64,000 nucleotides of DNA from Toxonevra muliebris. Lineage: Eukaryota > Arthropoda > Insecta > Diptera > Pallopteridae. A program made the translations under genes and the position numbers. Position 1 is the stretch's first letter; the number at the start of each line of letters is the position of its first letter. Shown piece by piece: positions 23,687 to 31,129 of the stretch. The stretch lies in NCBI GenBank assembly GCA_963691655.1, contig OY829328.1:10196204-10260203 (forward strand), read 5' to 3'. Below the pieces are notes generated by a model, which had not been told where the DNA came from, searched no databases, and saw only the letters and a list, made by a program, of their open reading frames with translations.

Positions 23687-24880
23687 TTATACAATTTTTC
23701 GTATTTCATTTGTTAGAGGAGTATATTCAATAAGACGATCGTGAAGTAATAAACAATATGCAGACGTATTTGCTGGAATGTTACTTGAAGATTTAAATTC
23801 GATTCTAATATCAATTGGTCCAGTTTTAACACTTTCATTCTGATATGTCACATCTATTACTATTAACGGTGCATCAGATTTATATTTTTCGGAAGTTAGA
23901 AGTGGTTGAGGATCTCTCATATAATAGGATTGTTGGAATTTTGAATACATTTCATATAATATAGCATAACGATCATGATCAAATTTCACATTTAGATCTT
24001 CATATGGGTATGTTTCTGAATTTAAATATACTTTCAAGTCAGTGAGATTACAATGTTGAAATGTATTTTTATTCTTTCCATCAGTTGATTGAAATCCAAT
24101 AATTATTTGACGTGGCCTTTCATTTTGAAGAGCAAGTTTAACATTCCAAATATGATTTGTACCTGCAACAAGTGTGGGGTTTATATGACAATCCCAACTG
24201 CGAAATGCTAATTGGATAGGACGGCTGCTTTTAATTGTCTTGTAAATCTCTAGCTTAGTTGAATCTGATAGTTGAATATGAGGAACTTTCCACATAACAT
24301 TTGAAATTTGAATTTTAACCTTTTCATTCGGATCAGTAGAAAGAGCAACAAATTCATCCGATTTAGCACGTCGTAGAATTAATTCATGTTTCGCATTCAA
24401 AATTATTTTATGATAGTCTTCAGCAAATCCTAAAAACATTTTTAACGGGATGCAAAAGTTAAAATGTCCTTCTTTTGGTACTAATTCTTTATGAGTTGAC
24501 CATCCCGCATTCTGCAGCATTTTGCTTTCATTACCGCTTAGAGAAACATAATTTTTCATTGTTGTACTGATTCCTAGATTACGTGTCCGATCAATTTCCA
24601 TTCCATTTATTTCATAACGAATTTCATCAAATAAAAATCCTATACAATTGTTTTTGAATTTAATATTATTTGAAACTTTCTTCGGATCTACTGTTATTAA
24701 ACCATCAATAAAAATAAAACTTTCGCTAGGTAAAATGTAGAGATCCTGATGTTGAATAGGTATACGGATTTCATCGCTGTTATTAAATGATTGTAAGTAT
24801 GATGAGTAGCTATGATACTCTTTTTTGATAACACTGTCGTCATACAAAGGTTTTTGTAAAATGTTGATTATTTCACTCAT
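23687..24880 (-). CDS. Polinton major capsid protein (double jelly-roll), predicted
   Basis: 397 residues from an ATG at 24880. The protein contains features I associate with insect Polinton/adintovirus-like major capsid (hexon) proteins: an early IPIQHQD stretch, FDEIRYEINGMEIDR near residues 84-98, an NYVSLSGNESKML segment, FNFCIPLKMFLGFAEDY near residues 140-156, FRSWDCHINP and an LYEMYSKFQQSYY stretch near residues 309-322. Its length is close to that of compact double jelly-roll capsid proteins. It is the last gene of the minus-strand capsid module, and its start overlaps the preceding small ORF by 8 nt. It is uninterrupted. The assignment rests on motif memory and context; structure prediction would test it. 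Confidence 0.78.
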   Translation of the reverse strand: MSEIINILQKPLYDDSVIKKEYHSYSSYLQSFNNSDEIRIPIQHQDLYILPSESFIFIDGLITVDPKKVSNNIKFKNNCIGFLFDEIRYEINGMEIDRTRNLGISTTMKNYVSLSGNESKMLQNAGWSTHKELVPKEGHFNFCIPLKMFLGFAEDYHKIILNAKHELILRRAKSDEFVALSTDPNEKVKIQISNVMWKVPHIQLSDSTKLEIYKTIKSSRPIQLAFRSWDCHINPTLVAGTNHIWNVKLALQNERPRQIIIGFQSTDGKNKNTFQHCNLTDLKVYLNSETYPYEDLNVKFDHDRYAILYEMYSKFQQSYYMRDPQPLLTSEKYKSDAPLIVIDVTYQNESVKTGPIDIRIEFKSSSNIPANTSAYCLLLHDRLIEYTPLTNEIRKIV

Positions 24881-25046
24881 AATGCGTTTTTATTTTGAAT
24901 CCTAATGTTTTCAAAAATTCCGTATTTGATTTTGTTAATATTTTGTTTTGAGCTCTCGTATCTATGACTCCTCTTCTTTGTTCAACAGTTGACATAGAAC
25001 TGACAAAAGGTACATGTTTCATAAAATTTTTATTATAAATAATCAT
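24873..25046 (-). CDS. Small overlapping ORF between capsid genes (57 aa)
   Basis: The ORF begins ATGATT at 25046, overlapping the stop of the upstream minor-capsid gene (ATGA, 4 nt), and stops at 24873, 8 nt inside the major-capsid gene. It encodes 57 residues, basic and Gln/Arg-containing, with TVEQRRGVIDTRAQNKIL in the middle and no obvious membrane segment. The overlap on both sides is hard to explain by chance and suggests a real, coupled gene. I do not know its function; a small virion or assembly protein is only a guess. A second in-frame ATG at 25022 is possible. Confidence 0.55.
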   Translation of the reverse strand: MIIYNKNFMKHVPFVSSMSTVEQRRGVIDTRAQNKILTKSNTEFLKTLGFKIKTHYE

Positions 25047-25729
25047 TCTTTTTGAGGTTTAAGGTGGATACGAAGAGTGATTGTTTCTCCGCGGAAATTT
25101 ATTAGATCACCGTTTTGATCTACCAGCTTAACTGATATAGAACTTATCTCGCGAACGTTCACTGGTAAATATATAACATTATTCGGAACTTCGTTTATTT
25201 TATAGCCTGGGCTAACATCTGGTGAAAATTCATGAAGCGTATGCACAGGCACGTTATTTATGTATGATCCCATTATCAAATTACATTCAATGCGTATGCT
25301 ATTAACTTTAATAATATTAACAGGATTGTCAGATATATGTAAAGTATTTGCGTTTAGTTCTCTTTTGCTAAATCCTAATAGCGAACCGATACTTCGATCT
25401 CTATTGAACCAGATTCGTTTATTGGACTTGACTTCTGTTTTGAGCGTGTTGTTGTTTGCATAAATTGACAATGTAGTTGACAAGTTTGCACGTTGCAATT
25501 CCGACACAATATAATTTTTGATATCATCCACCTCGTAAGATCCCACAGGTATTTCAACAACGCCACCTTCATAATGAAACAAATTATTAGTCTCATCGAC
25601 GTTAGGTATAGAATTATAAGTTTGAAAATCAACAAGACCGCACAAGTAGTTTGTTTTTAATTGTATTGGTGGAAAATAATCTGCAGTTAATACTGAAGTA
25701 TCTCCATTCAAAATAAATGTCATCGACAT
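25043..25729 (-). CDS. Polinton minor capsid (penton-like) protein, predicted
   Basis: 228 residues from an ATG at 25729, rich in beta-strand-like alternation. An EIPVGSYEVDDI segment at about 56-67 and a C-terminal block with GSYINNVPVHTLHEF, GYKINEVP and ELNANTLHIS elements fit the single jelly-roll penton protein of insect Polintons as I recall it. It lies between the protease gene (48 nt upstream) and the 57-aa ORF (4-nt overlap). It would occupy vertices of an icosahedral capsid. The frame is intact. An alternative is a different beta-rich virion protein. Confidence 0.7.
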   Translation of the reverse strand: MSMTFILNGDTSVLTADYFPPIQLKTNYLCGLVDFQTYNSIPNVDETNNLFHYEGGVVEIPVGSYEVDDIKNYIVSELQRANLSTTLSIYANNNTLKTEVKSNKRIWFNRDRSIGSLLGFSKRELNANTLHISDNPVNIIKVNSIRIECNLIMGSYINNVPVHTLHEFSPDVSPGYKINEVPNNVIYLPVNVREISSISVKLVDQNGDLINFRGETITLRIHLKPQKE

Positions 25730-25777
25730 GTTGATGGTTTAAAATGAAATAGCTTTTTGTGTGTATTGAAATTATAT

Positions 25778-26050
25778 TTATATATTTATTTCATATAAAA
25801 ATTTTAAACATAAATGTCCACAATTAAAAGTATTATATTTTTGATGTCTGGTGTGATTATATCTAATGTTATGACCTAAGTACTTTATTATCTCTAATGG
25901 AGGTTGTAAATTTCCGAAACTATCGAAGTATTCATTATTGTTACAATTTTTATGATATGCTACCCAATGTGTGCCGAAACCAGAGCTGTCATCCAAATTA
26001 ACTATACCATATTCATGTTTGCGAGGTTTTTTCGGTAGAGAGTTGCGCAT
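25778..26050 (-). CDS. PRO: Adenovirus-type cysteine protease (Polinton PRO), ATG-initiated part
   Basis: Maturation protease of the Ulp1/adenain fold. From the only in-frame ATG (26050) the ORF gives 90 residues with the catalytic set: His28 in GTHWVAY, Asp43 in YFDSFGN and Cys77 in NCGHLC, with Gln70 seven residues before the Cys as in adenain. Protease-like sequence continues upstream of that ATG: the frame is open to 26176 and reads NDIIKY and FRGVFMR, typical of the family N-terminus, without any ATG. That stretch overlaps the end of the PLA2/pVI gene in its -1 frame behind an A_AAA_AAC slippery site. Expression as a frameshift fusion is therefore plausible; a non-AUG start or splicing are alternatives. 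Confidence 0.85.
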   Translation of the reverse strand: MRNSLPKKPRKHEYGIVNLDDSSGFGTHWVAYHKNCNNNEYFDSFGNLQPPLEIIKYLGHNIRYNHTRHQKYNTFNCGHLCLKFLYEINI

Positions 26051-26130
26051 GAAAACTCCTCTGAAATTAGCTAATTGACGTGTATATTTTATTATATCAT
26101 TTTCATTGAGGGCTCTTTTGGGTAGTCTTT

Positions 26131-26955
26131 CTAATAGTTTTTTGAACTCGGTGATAGGTATAAACCATATCCTTTTTTATAAGGTTTGAGATGAAGTCCT
26201 TTACCCATAGCTATAGCTTCAATAGTTTTGTTGTGGCGGTTAGCTTCTTTTAATTCTTCTCTTGCAGACTTTGCTGAAGTAATCCATTTTGCAACACCTG
26301 ATGCACCAGATGTTACTGCACCCAGAGCTGATAAGGCCGCGAATAGTGGTATTAAAGGTAGCAATCCTCCAACTTTTGGAATGGGTATTATCCTAGGTAT
26401 TTTAACATTTGATTTATTTTCACCAAAAGTTTTCGATATGGTTTTTCTAGCTGCTGCTATGGCACTTTTAATATCATAAGATTTTTTTACAACCTTTTTT
26501 GCATCTGTAATTGCTTTATTAAATAGTTTCCTTTCAACTGCATTGTACTTTTGCTTTGTTTTAATACCCATACCCAATTTAACTTTTGTTTTCATAGCGT
26601 TTGTTACAAACCAAGCTGCTGCACGTTCACCGACTTTACTATCTTTAGATTTGACACGATTCCACGCTTTTTCCTTTAAAATCTGATCTGCTATATGACG
26701 TTTTTGTACGTCTTTATTTTGCGAATAAGCTATATCGTGAGCTTTACAAGCTGCATCTAATGGGTTTATACCTTTATCACCCCTTAGCAACCGCTTCTCT
26801 AGTTTTGTACCAGGACCGCAAAATTGATAACCAGGCAAGTGAAGTTCAACCGGTAGACTGTTTATTAAATTGTTGACAAAACCTTTTCCTTCACGTGCTT
26901 GATTTCGACTGACAGGATATTTATAAAAATGTTTCATAATACATTGTTTATTCAT
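26131..26955 (-). CDS. PLA2-domain / pVI-like virion protein
   Basis: 274 residues from an ATG at 26955. Residues 34-115 resemble the parvovirus VP1-type phospholipase A2 domain: a calcium-loop motif PGYQFCGPGT (41-50), then the catalytic His-Asp pair and Tyr in CKAHDIAY (70-77). A basic middle region follows, then a hydrophobic Gly/Ala segment (about 195-222), a short charged helix and a C-terminus with GKGLHLKPYKKGYG. The C-terminal layout resembles adenovirus pVI/pX-like internal proteins. The likely role is membrane breach and entry of the particle, plus cofactor-like peptides for the protease. It is divergent from the ATPase gene 57 bp away, and its 3' end overlaps the protease frame. 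Confidence 0.75.
   Translation of the reverse strand: MNKQCIMKHFYKYPVSRNQAREGKGFVNNLINSLPVELHLPGYQFCGPGTKLEKRLLRGDKGINPLDAACKAHDIAYSQNKDVQKRHIADQILKEKAWNRVKSKDSKVGERAAAWFVTNAMKTKVKLGMGIKTKQKYNAVERKLFNKAITDAKKVVKKSYDIKSAIAAARKTISKTFGENKSNVKIPRIIPIPKVGGLLPLIPLFAALSALGAVTSGASGVAKWITSAKSAREELKEANRHNKTIEAIAMGKGLHLKPYKKGYGLYLSPSSKNY
26137..26143 (-). promoter_or_regulatory. Candidate -1 ribosomal frameshift site A_AAA_AAC
   Basis: In the PLA2/pVI frame the codons before the stop are TCA AAA AAC TAT TAG, so the heptamer A_AAA_AAC sits in the correct phase 3 nt before the stop codon. A -1 slip enters exactly the frame of the protease, which has no ATG of its own for its N-terminal region. I see no strong stem-loop immediately downstream, which weakens the case. 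Confidence 0.5.
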
Positions 26956-27012
26956 TAAAGTACACTCAATAAATGAAGATAACGCAATACAAGTTCCTGA
27001 TATATATCAATA
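26956..27012. promoter_or_regulatory. Divergent intergenic region, likely shared promoter
   Basis: Only 57 bp separate the start of the minus-strand capsid module from the plus-strand ATPase gene. Any promoter for either must lie here or inside the genes. A TATATAT sequence is present at about 27001-27007, close to the ATPase start. This is inferred from position only. Confidence 0.4.
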
Positions 27013-27699
27013 ATGCGGTTAATTAAACAAAATCAGACGATAAAAGTGAGAAATGTCGATCATTCTACAGAAAATTCCAGGGTTGTGAAACATAGTTCAT
27101 TACTACCAAATAATATAAGATCACTTATTGTGGGACCATCAAATTGTGGAAAGACGAATGTTATGCTAAGTTTAATAGAAAGCCCTAATGGACTCAAATT
27201 TGAAAATATATATGTATTCTCGAAATCTTTATATCAACCAAAATATGAATATCTGAAACAATTGATATCTTCCATTAAAGGAATAGGATATCACACATTT
27301 TCTCAAAATACTGATGTATTTCCACCAGAAAATGCCAAACGCAACTCCATTATGATATTTGATGATGTCGCTTGTGAGAAACAAAATAACATACGTTCAT
27401 ACTTTTGCATGGGACGACATAAAGATATTGATAGTTTTTATTTATGTCAAACTTACTCACATGTACCAAAACATTTGATTCGAGATAATGCTAACTTTAT
27501 TATTATATTTAAACAAGATGATATGAATATGAAACATATTTATAGTGATCACGTAACTACAGATATGTCTTATGAAAAGTTTCGCGAAATATGCGCTGAA
27601 TGCTGGAAGGAGAAATACGGTTTTTTGGTAATAAGCAAGGATGATTCTATTGATACATCACGATATAGAAAGGGATTTGATATTTTCATTCAACTATAA
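27013..27699 (+). CDS. ATP: FtsK/HerA-type genome-packaging ATPase
   Basis: 228 residues. Walker A is GPSNCGKT at residues 41-48; Walker B is SIMIFDDV at 112-119; a downstream GRHKDIDSFYLCQTY segment fits the sensor region of A32-like packaging ATPases. It would pump the element's DNA into capsids. The ATG at 27013 is the first in frame and lies 57 bp from the divergent PLA2/pVI gene. The frame is intact and the length is normal for Polinton ATPases. Confidence 0.9.
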   Translation: MRLIKQNQTIKVRNVDHSTENSRVVKHSSLLPNNIRSLIVGPSNCGKTNVMLSLIESPNGLKFENIYVFSKSLYQPKYEYLKQLISSIKGIGYHTFSQNTDVFPPENAKRNSIMIFDDVACEKQNNIRSYFCMGRHKDIDSFYLCQTYSHVPKHLIRDNANFIIIFKQDDMNMKHIYSDHVTTDMSYEKFREICAECWKEKYGFLVISKDDSIDTSRYRKGFDIFIQL

Positions 27700-27810
27700 A
27701 ACATTTGACAACATCACATATTTAATCAGTTCTTATTATAACCTATTCGAATGCTGTAATTAATATCTGATCTGTTAAAAACTGTTTTTGATATTTGTCA
27801 AACCTGTTTT

Positions 27811-27869
27811 GAGAGCTGTTAAACTTTTTAGAGAGCTGTTGAACTTTTTAGAGAGCTGTTAAACTTTAA
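27811..27869 (+). repeat. 20-bp tandem repeats in a 5' leader
   Basis: Three consecutive copies of GAGAGCTGTTAAACTTTTTA (the second has G for A; the third is shortened), followed by a partial copy reaching to about 27883. They end immediately before the ATG at 27885. An upstream degenerate copy may start near 27800. Confidence 0.85.
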
Positions 27870-27884
27870 GAGAGACCTGTTAAA

Positions 27885-28774
27885 ATGGATGAAAAAGTAC
27901 TTAGAGACATTATAAAAACTAGGAATGTAATACGTCAAAAACACAAAGCCCTCAAAATTGGCGAATCTAATGCAGAAGCATTCTTTCAAACTACTTTTAA
28001 GCCAATAACAAAACCATTGAAAGAATTTGTTGATGCGTCATCCAAAAATATTAATATTAAACCAGACGAAACAGTTTTTAATGACGAGATTAATTATAAG
28101 AAGTTGAAGACAACAAGTACACCATTGAAAAACCCTAAACTTTTTGACGATACTTTTGCATCACCAAATCAAACATATAGTCTTGATGAAACTACAAAAT
28201 TAAATCAAAGCCATCAAACTTTTCCTTCTGGCGTGCGTCTACATGATTTAAGTCAATTAGCACAGAAAAATGAGTTAGACGTAGTGTATGGGCCACATAA
28301 GGACAGTGATGGTATATGGAGAATTGGAAATGCTTCATTCATTTTAAATGATGATGAAATTCGTATAAATAATAAGAAATGGTATCTAACGCCAGGATTA
28401 TATCAACTAATATTTTACAAAGCACCCCAAGAATATGCTGATGATGATTTAGATATTTATAAAAAAATTTTATTCGATACAAATGCGCATAAGCGAAATT
28501 ATAATAAACAAGAACAAAATAGAGGCACTCGATCATCTAAGTATCAAAATATTATTAAAAATCTAATAAATGAAAAACCCAAGGAATATCCTAAGGGAAG
28601 CGGTTTAATGGAATTAAGTAAAAAAGAGTAAACTATGTGTATTGGAATGATCTCAATGAATTGGTTGATAGGTTACGTCTTTTAATATCATCCCAACAAG
28701 CTGGACACAATAATCATAATAATGAAATAATTTCTATTATTGAAGAGCTAAAAGAAGAAGGAATTATAACATAA
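27885..28774 (+). CDS. Conserved Polinton protein of unknown role, one frameshift
   Basis: The ATG frame runs 248 codons to a stop at 28631. Its second half (VRLHDLSQLAQ, VVYGPH, KWYLTPGLYQLIF, NAHKRNYN and RGTRSSKYQNII) has the texture of a protein I recall beside Polinton ATPase genes. The family-typical C-terminus (YVYWNDLNELVDRLRLLI...HNNEII) then continues in the -1 frame from about 28634 to a TAA at 28772-28774. The shift maps to the run of six As at 28620-28625; one missing A would explain it, so this is a mutation or a homopolymer assembly error. The 3' end lies 19 nt before the fibre-like gene. Function is unknown. Confidence 0.7.
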
Positions 28775-28793
28775 ATTGATTTACATTTTGAGG

Positions 28794-29243
28794 ATGTATA
28801 ACACTTTCCCGATGAGTGTAGATAAGTTTGGACGTTTTTCTAACAAGAATAATCATAAGCAGCGAGGACCAGTTGGGCCCCGTGGTTATGGCTTCAACTT
28901 GACTGAAGATGATAATTTTGATTTAAAATTAAAATGCATTCAGAATTTAGGAGAGCCGTTAAAAGAACACGATGCTACAACGAAAAAATTTGTTAACGAT
29001 CAAGTTAATTTATGTTCGCAAAATTTAAATCAAAATATTAACAATTTAAGAATTGAAGTACTACAACGTATTAGATATGACAACATTGAATTAAAAAGAA
29101 CCCTTGAAGAATTTATTGATAAAAAACTACTGTCCCATACAAATGATGTCGATAACAAGATAACAGACCTAGAAGATTATATGTTTAGTCACATGTCGAC
29201 AGTCACAAAGGTTCCCGCAACGAGTCCAACAATAAAATTTTAA
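28794..29243 (+). CDS. Fibre-like trimeric protein, predicted
   Basis: 149 residues from the first ATG (28794; the open frame starts slightly earlier with TTG). An N-terminal basic segment and a short collagen-like GPVGPRG patch (about residues 27-33) precede a KCIQNLGEPLKEHDATTKKF segment of the kind found at the base of trimeric phage and viral fibres. The rest is charged and helical, consistent with a coiled-coil shaft. It ends 4 nt before the integrase start, so the two genes are probably co-expressed. The function is inferred from motif and context. Confidence 0.6.
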   Translation: MYNTFPMSVDKFGRFSNKNNHKQRGPVGPRGYGFNLTEDDNFDLKLKCIQNLGEPLKEHDATTKKFVNDQVNLCSQNLNQNINNLRIEVLQRIRYDNIELKRTLEEFIDKKLLSHTNDVDNKITDLEDYMFSHMSTVTKVPATSPTIKF

Positions 29244-29247
29244 TATC

Positions 29248-30165
29248 ATGAGTAAAAGACAATTAGTCGAAGAGTTACACAAACAAGCTCGTAAAAATTT
29301 TAAGCGTCGTAGGGTGATTATAAAAGGAATAGATGACTTATGGCAAGCAGATTTGGTTGAAATGGGGAATTTTTCAACATATAATAAAGGTCATCGGTAT
29401 CTTTTAACTGTTATTGATACTTTTTCAAAATTTGCATGGGGTGTAGCCCTAAAATCAAAAAATGCCTTAGATGTGACAACAGCAATGAAAGGAATATTTG
29501 ATTCGGGACGAAAACCAAATAATTTGCAGACTGATGATGGAAAGGAATTCTTTAATAAACATTTTCAAAACTTAATGAAAAGTCAAAACGTAAATCACTA
29601 CTCAACATACAGCATATTAAAAGCTTCAATCGTCGAACGATTCAATAGAACGTTAAAAGGAATGATGTGGAAAGAGTTTAGTTTTAATGGTACATATCAA
29701 TGGCTAAATATTTATAAGTTTTTAATAAATAATTATAATAATAAACGTCACCGAACCATAAAAATGGCACCTTCTTATGTAAATTCTTCAAATGAAAATT
29801 TATTGTTAAACACTGTGTATAGCAACTTGAAGAAATTTCACATACCTAAGTTCGGTGTTGGTGATTATGTGCGAATTAGTAAATATAAACATTTATTTGA
29901 GAAGGGGTACACACCTAATTGGACCACTGAAATTTTTAAAATTAAAATTATACAAGTAACAAATCCTACTACATACATATTAGAAGATTATCAAGGAAAT
30001 GTAATAAAAGGAGGATTTTATGAAATGGAATTAATGAAAACAAAATATCCTAGCTTGTATCTCGTTGAAAAAGTGTTGAAATGTAAAGGTGATAAGGTCT
30101 TTGTGAAATGGTTAGGATTCACAAAAGAACATAATTCATGGATAAATAAAAACGAAATTCTCTGA
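29248..30165 (+). CDS. INT: Polinton DDE integrase with C-terminal chromodomain
   Basis: 305 residues. The retroviral-type catalytic core has Asp35 (WQADLVEM), Asp96 (QTDDGKEF) and Glu130 (IVERFNR), the last two 34 positions apart, close to the DD35E rule. A beta-rich segment follows (GVGDYVRISKYKHLFEKGY), then a chromodomain-like C-terminus at about 250-305 (YLVEKVLKCKGDKVFVKWLGF). The enzyme would insert the element and make the 6-bp duplication seen at its ends; the chromodomain may steer target choice. The N-terminus is short and lacks a visible HHCC finger. The frame is intact. Confidence 0.93.
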   Translation: MSKRQLVEELHKQARKNFKRRRVIIKGIDDLWQADLVEMGNFSTYNKGHRYLLTVIDTFSKFAWGVALKSKNALDVTTAMKGIFDSGRKPNNLQTDDGKEFFNKHFQNLMKSQNVNHYSTYSILKASIVERFNRTLKGMMWKEFSFNGTYQWLNIYKFLINNYNNKRHRTIKMAPSYVNSSNENLLLNTVYSNLKKFHIPKFGVGDYVRISKYKHLFEKGYTPNWTTEIFKIKIIQVTNPTTYILEDYQGNVIKGGFYEMELMKTKYPSLYLVEKVLKCKGDKVFVKWLGFTKEHNSWINKNEIL

Positions 30166-30406
30166 ACTACTAATATACATATTTATATATACTAAAAAAT
30201 TACCCCTTAAATATAACACATAAGGCAGATGAGAAAGAAAATATATATGCATGCGTTAGAAAAGGATGAATATAAAATAATTCCGATTTCTTTTTTATAT
30301 TTATCTTAGTAAAATATTTTCATTGTAAGATTTTGTATAAAAGGTCTTTGCAAATAAGTTAAACGATCAGTTTTTGACAAGCATAGTACAGCGAACTAAA
30401 ATTAAA

Positions 30407-30739
30407 ATGACGACAGCCGCAATTAATGATTTCAATTGTAAAAATAAGAAGCAGCTGCTGTCTGTTAAAGATATGGATGAAAATAAACCATATTCAGTGA
30501 TTATCGTCGTACGTAAAACTACATCATACGGAATGAGACTAGAGATGGAGTTAGCAGAATTTCGTGTGATTCTTCCTGAACGATACGTTGAAGTTTTGGA
30601 CACAACTTTAGCGGCGGTTAATGAAGGTGGCTTTGAATTAATTAAAACATCAACAAATGGTGGCAAAACCTATAACTTCGAAATTTGCATCGCAGGAGAT
30701 ATTTCATGTCAACGTAAACAGCCTTTTTATTATTGTTAA
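30407..30739 (+). CDS. Small Polinton protein, unknown
   Basis: 110 residues from the first ATG (30407). It contains PYSVIIVVRKTTSYG followed by a beta-rich FRVILPERYVEVL segment, a pattern that could be a small OB-fold nucleic-acid-binding protein, but I do not recognise a named family. A possible polyadenylation signal (AATAAA) follows at 30756. It is convergent with the minus-strand gene ending at 30817, so the two probably share a terminator region. Confidence 0.55.
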   Translation: MTTAAINDFNCKNKKQLLSVKDMDENKPYSVIIVVRKTTSYGMRLEMELAEFRVILPERYVEVLDTTLAAVNEGGFELIKTSTNGGKTYNFEICIAGDISCQRKQPFYYC

Positions 30740-30816
30740 ATATATTTTTCCTTTGAATAAAATAAAAAACCAATTTAAATTAACCCCAACAAGTATCTTT
30801 TCTTTATTTATTTAAT

Positions 30817-31107
30817 TCATATATTACAGCAAGGTGGAAAATTAGTGGTTAGCCTATAGTACAATTTCATAAGTTTTTCAGCATTTCTATTTCCAAACAT
30901 TTGGCATTTACATGTATCTGGTCCTTCTGTTGCATTTTTGTCAGACCATGGACAAGTTCGAAGGTGATCATCAGGACTTAAAAGAAATGATTTTTCAAAC
31001 TCCTTCTCCTCTAGCTCTGCTTGCAAATGTAACAATTGTGTTCTATGCTCATCCAAAATAATAAAATCAAATTCTATTAAAAATTCTTTTATTTTATTGC
31101 TATCCAT
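30817..31107 (-). CDS. Small Cys-containing Polinton protein, unknown
   Basis: 96 residues from an ATG at 31107; the frame opens a few codons earlier with TTG. The N-terminal half is acidic and helical; the C-terminal half has spaced cysteines (RTCPWSD, TCKCQMF and a terminal PCC) that might bind zinc. The start lies only 23 bp inside the right TIR edge, mirroring the position of the polymerase gene at the left end. I do not know its function. Confidence 0.5.
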   Translation of the reverse strand: MDSNKIKEFLIEFDFIILDEHRTQLLHLQAELEEKEFEKSFLLSPDDHLRTCPWSDKNATEGPDTCKCQMFGNRNAEKLMKLYYRLTTNFPPCCNI

Positions 31108-31129
31108 TTTTAACTTTATTACTTTAAAC

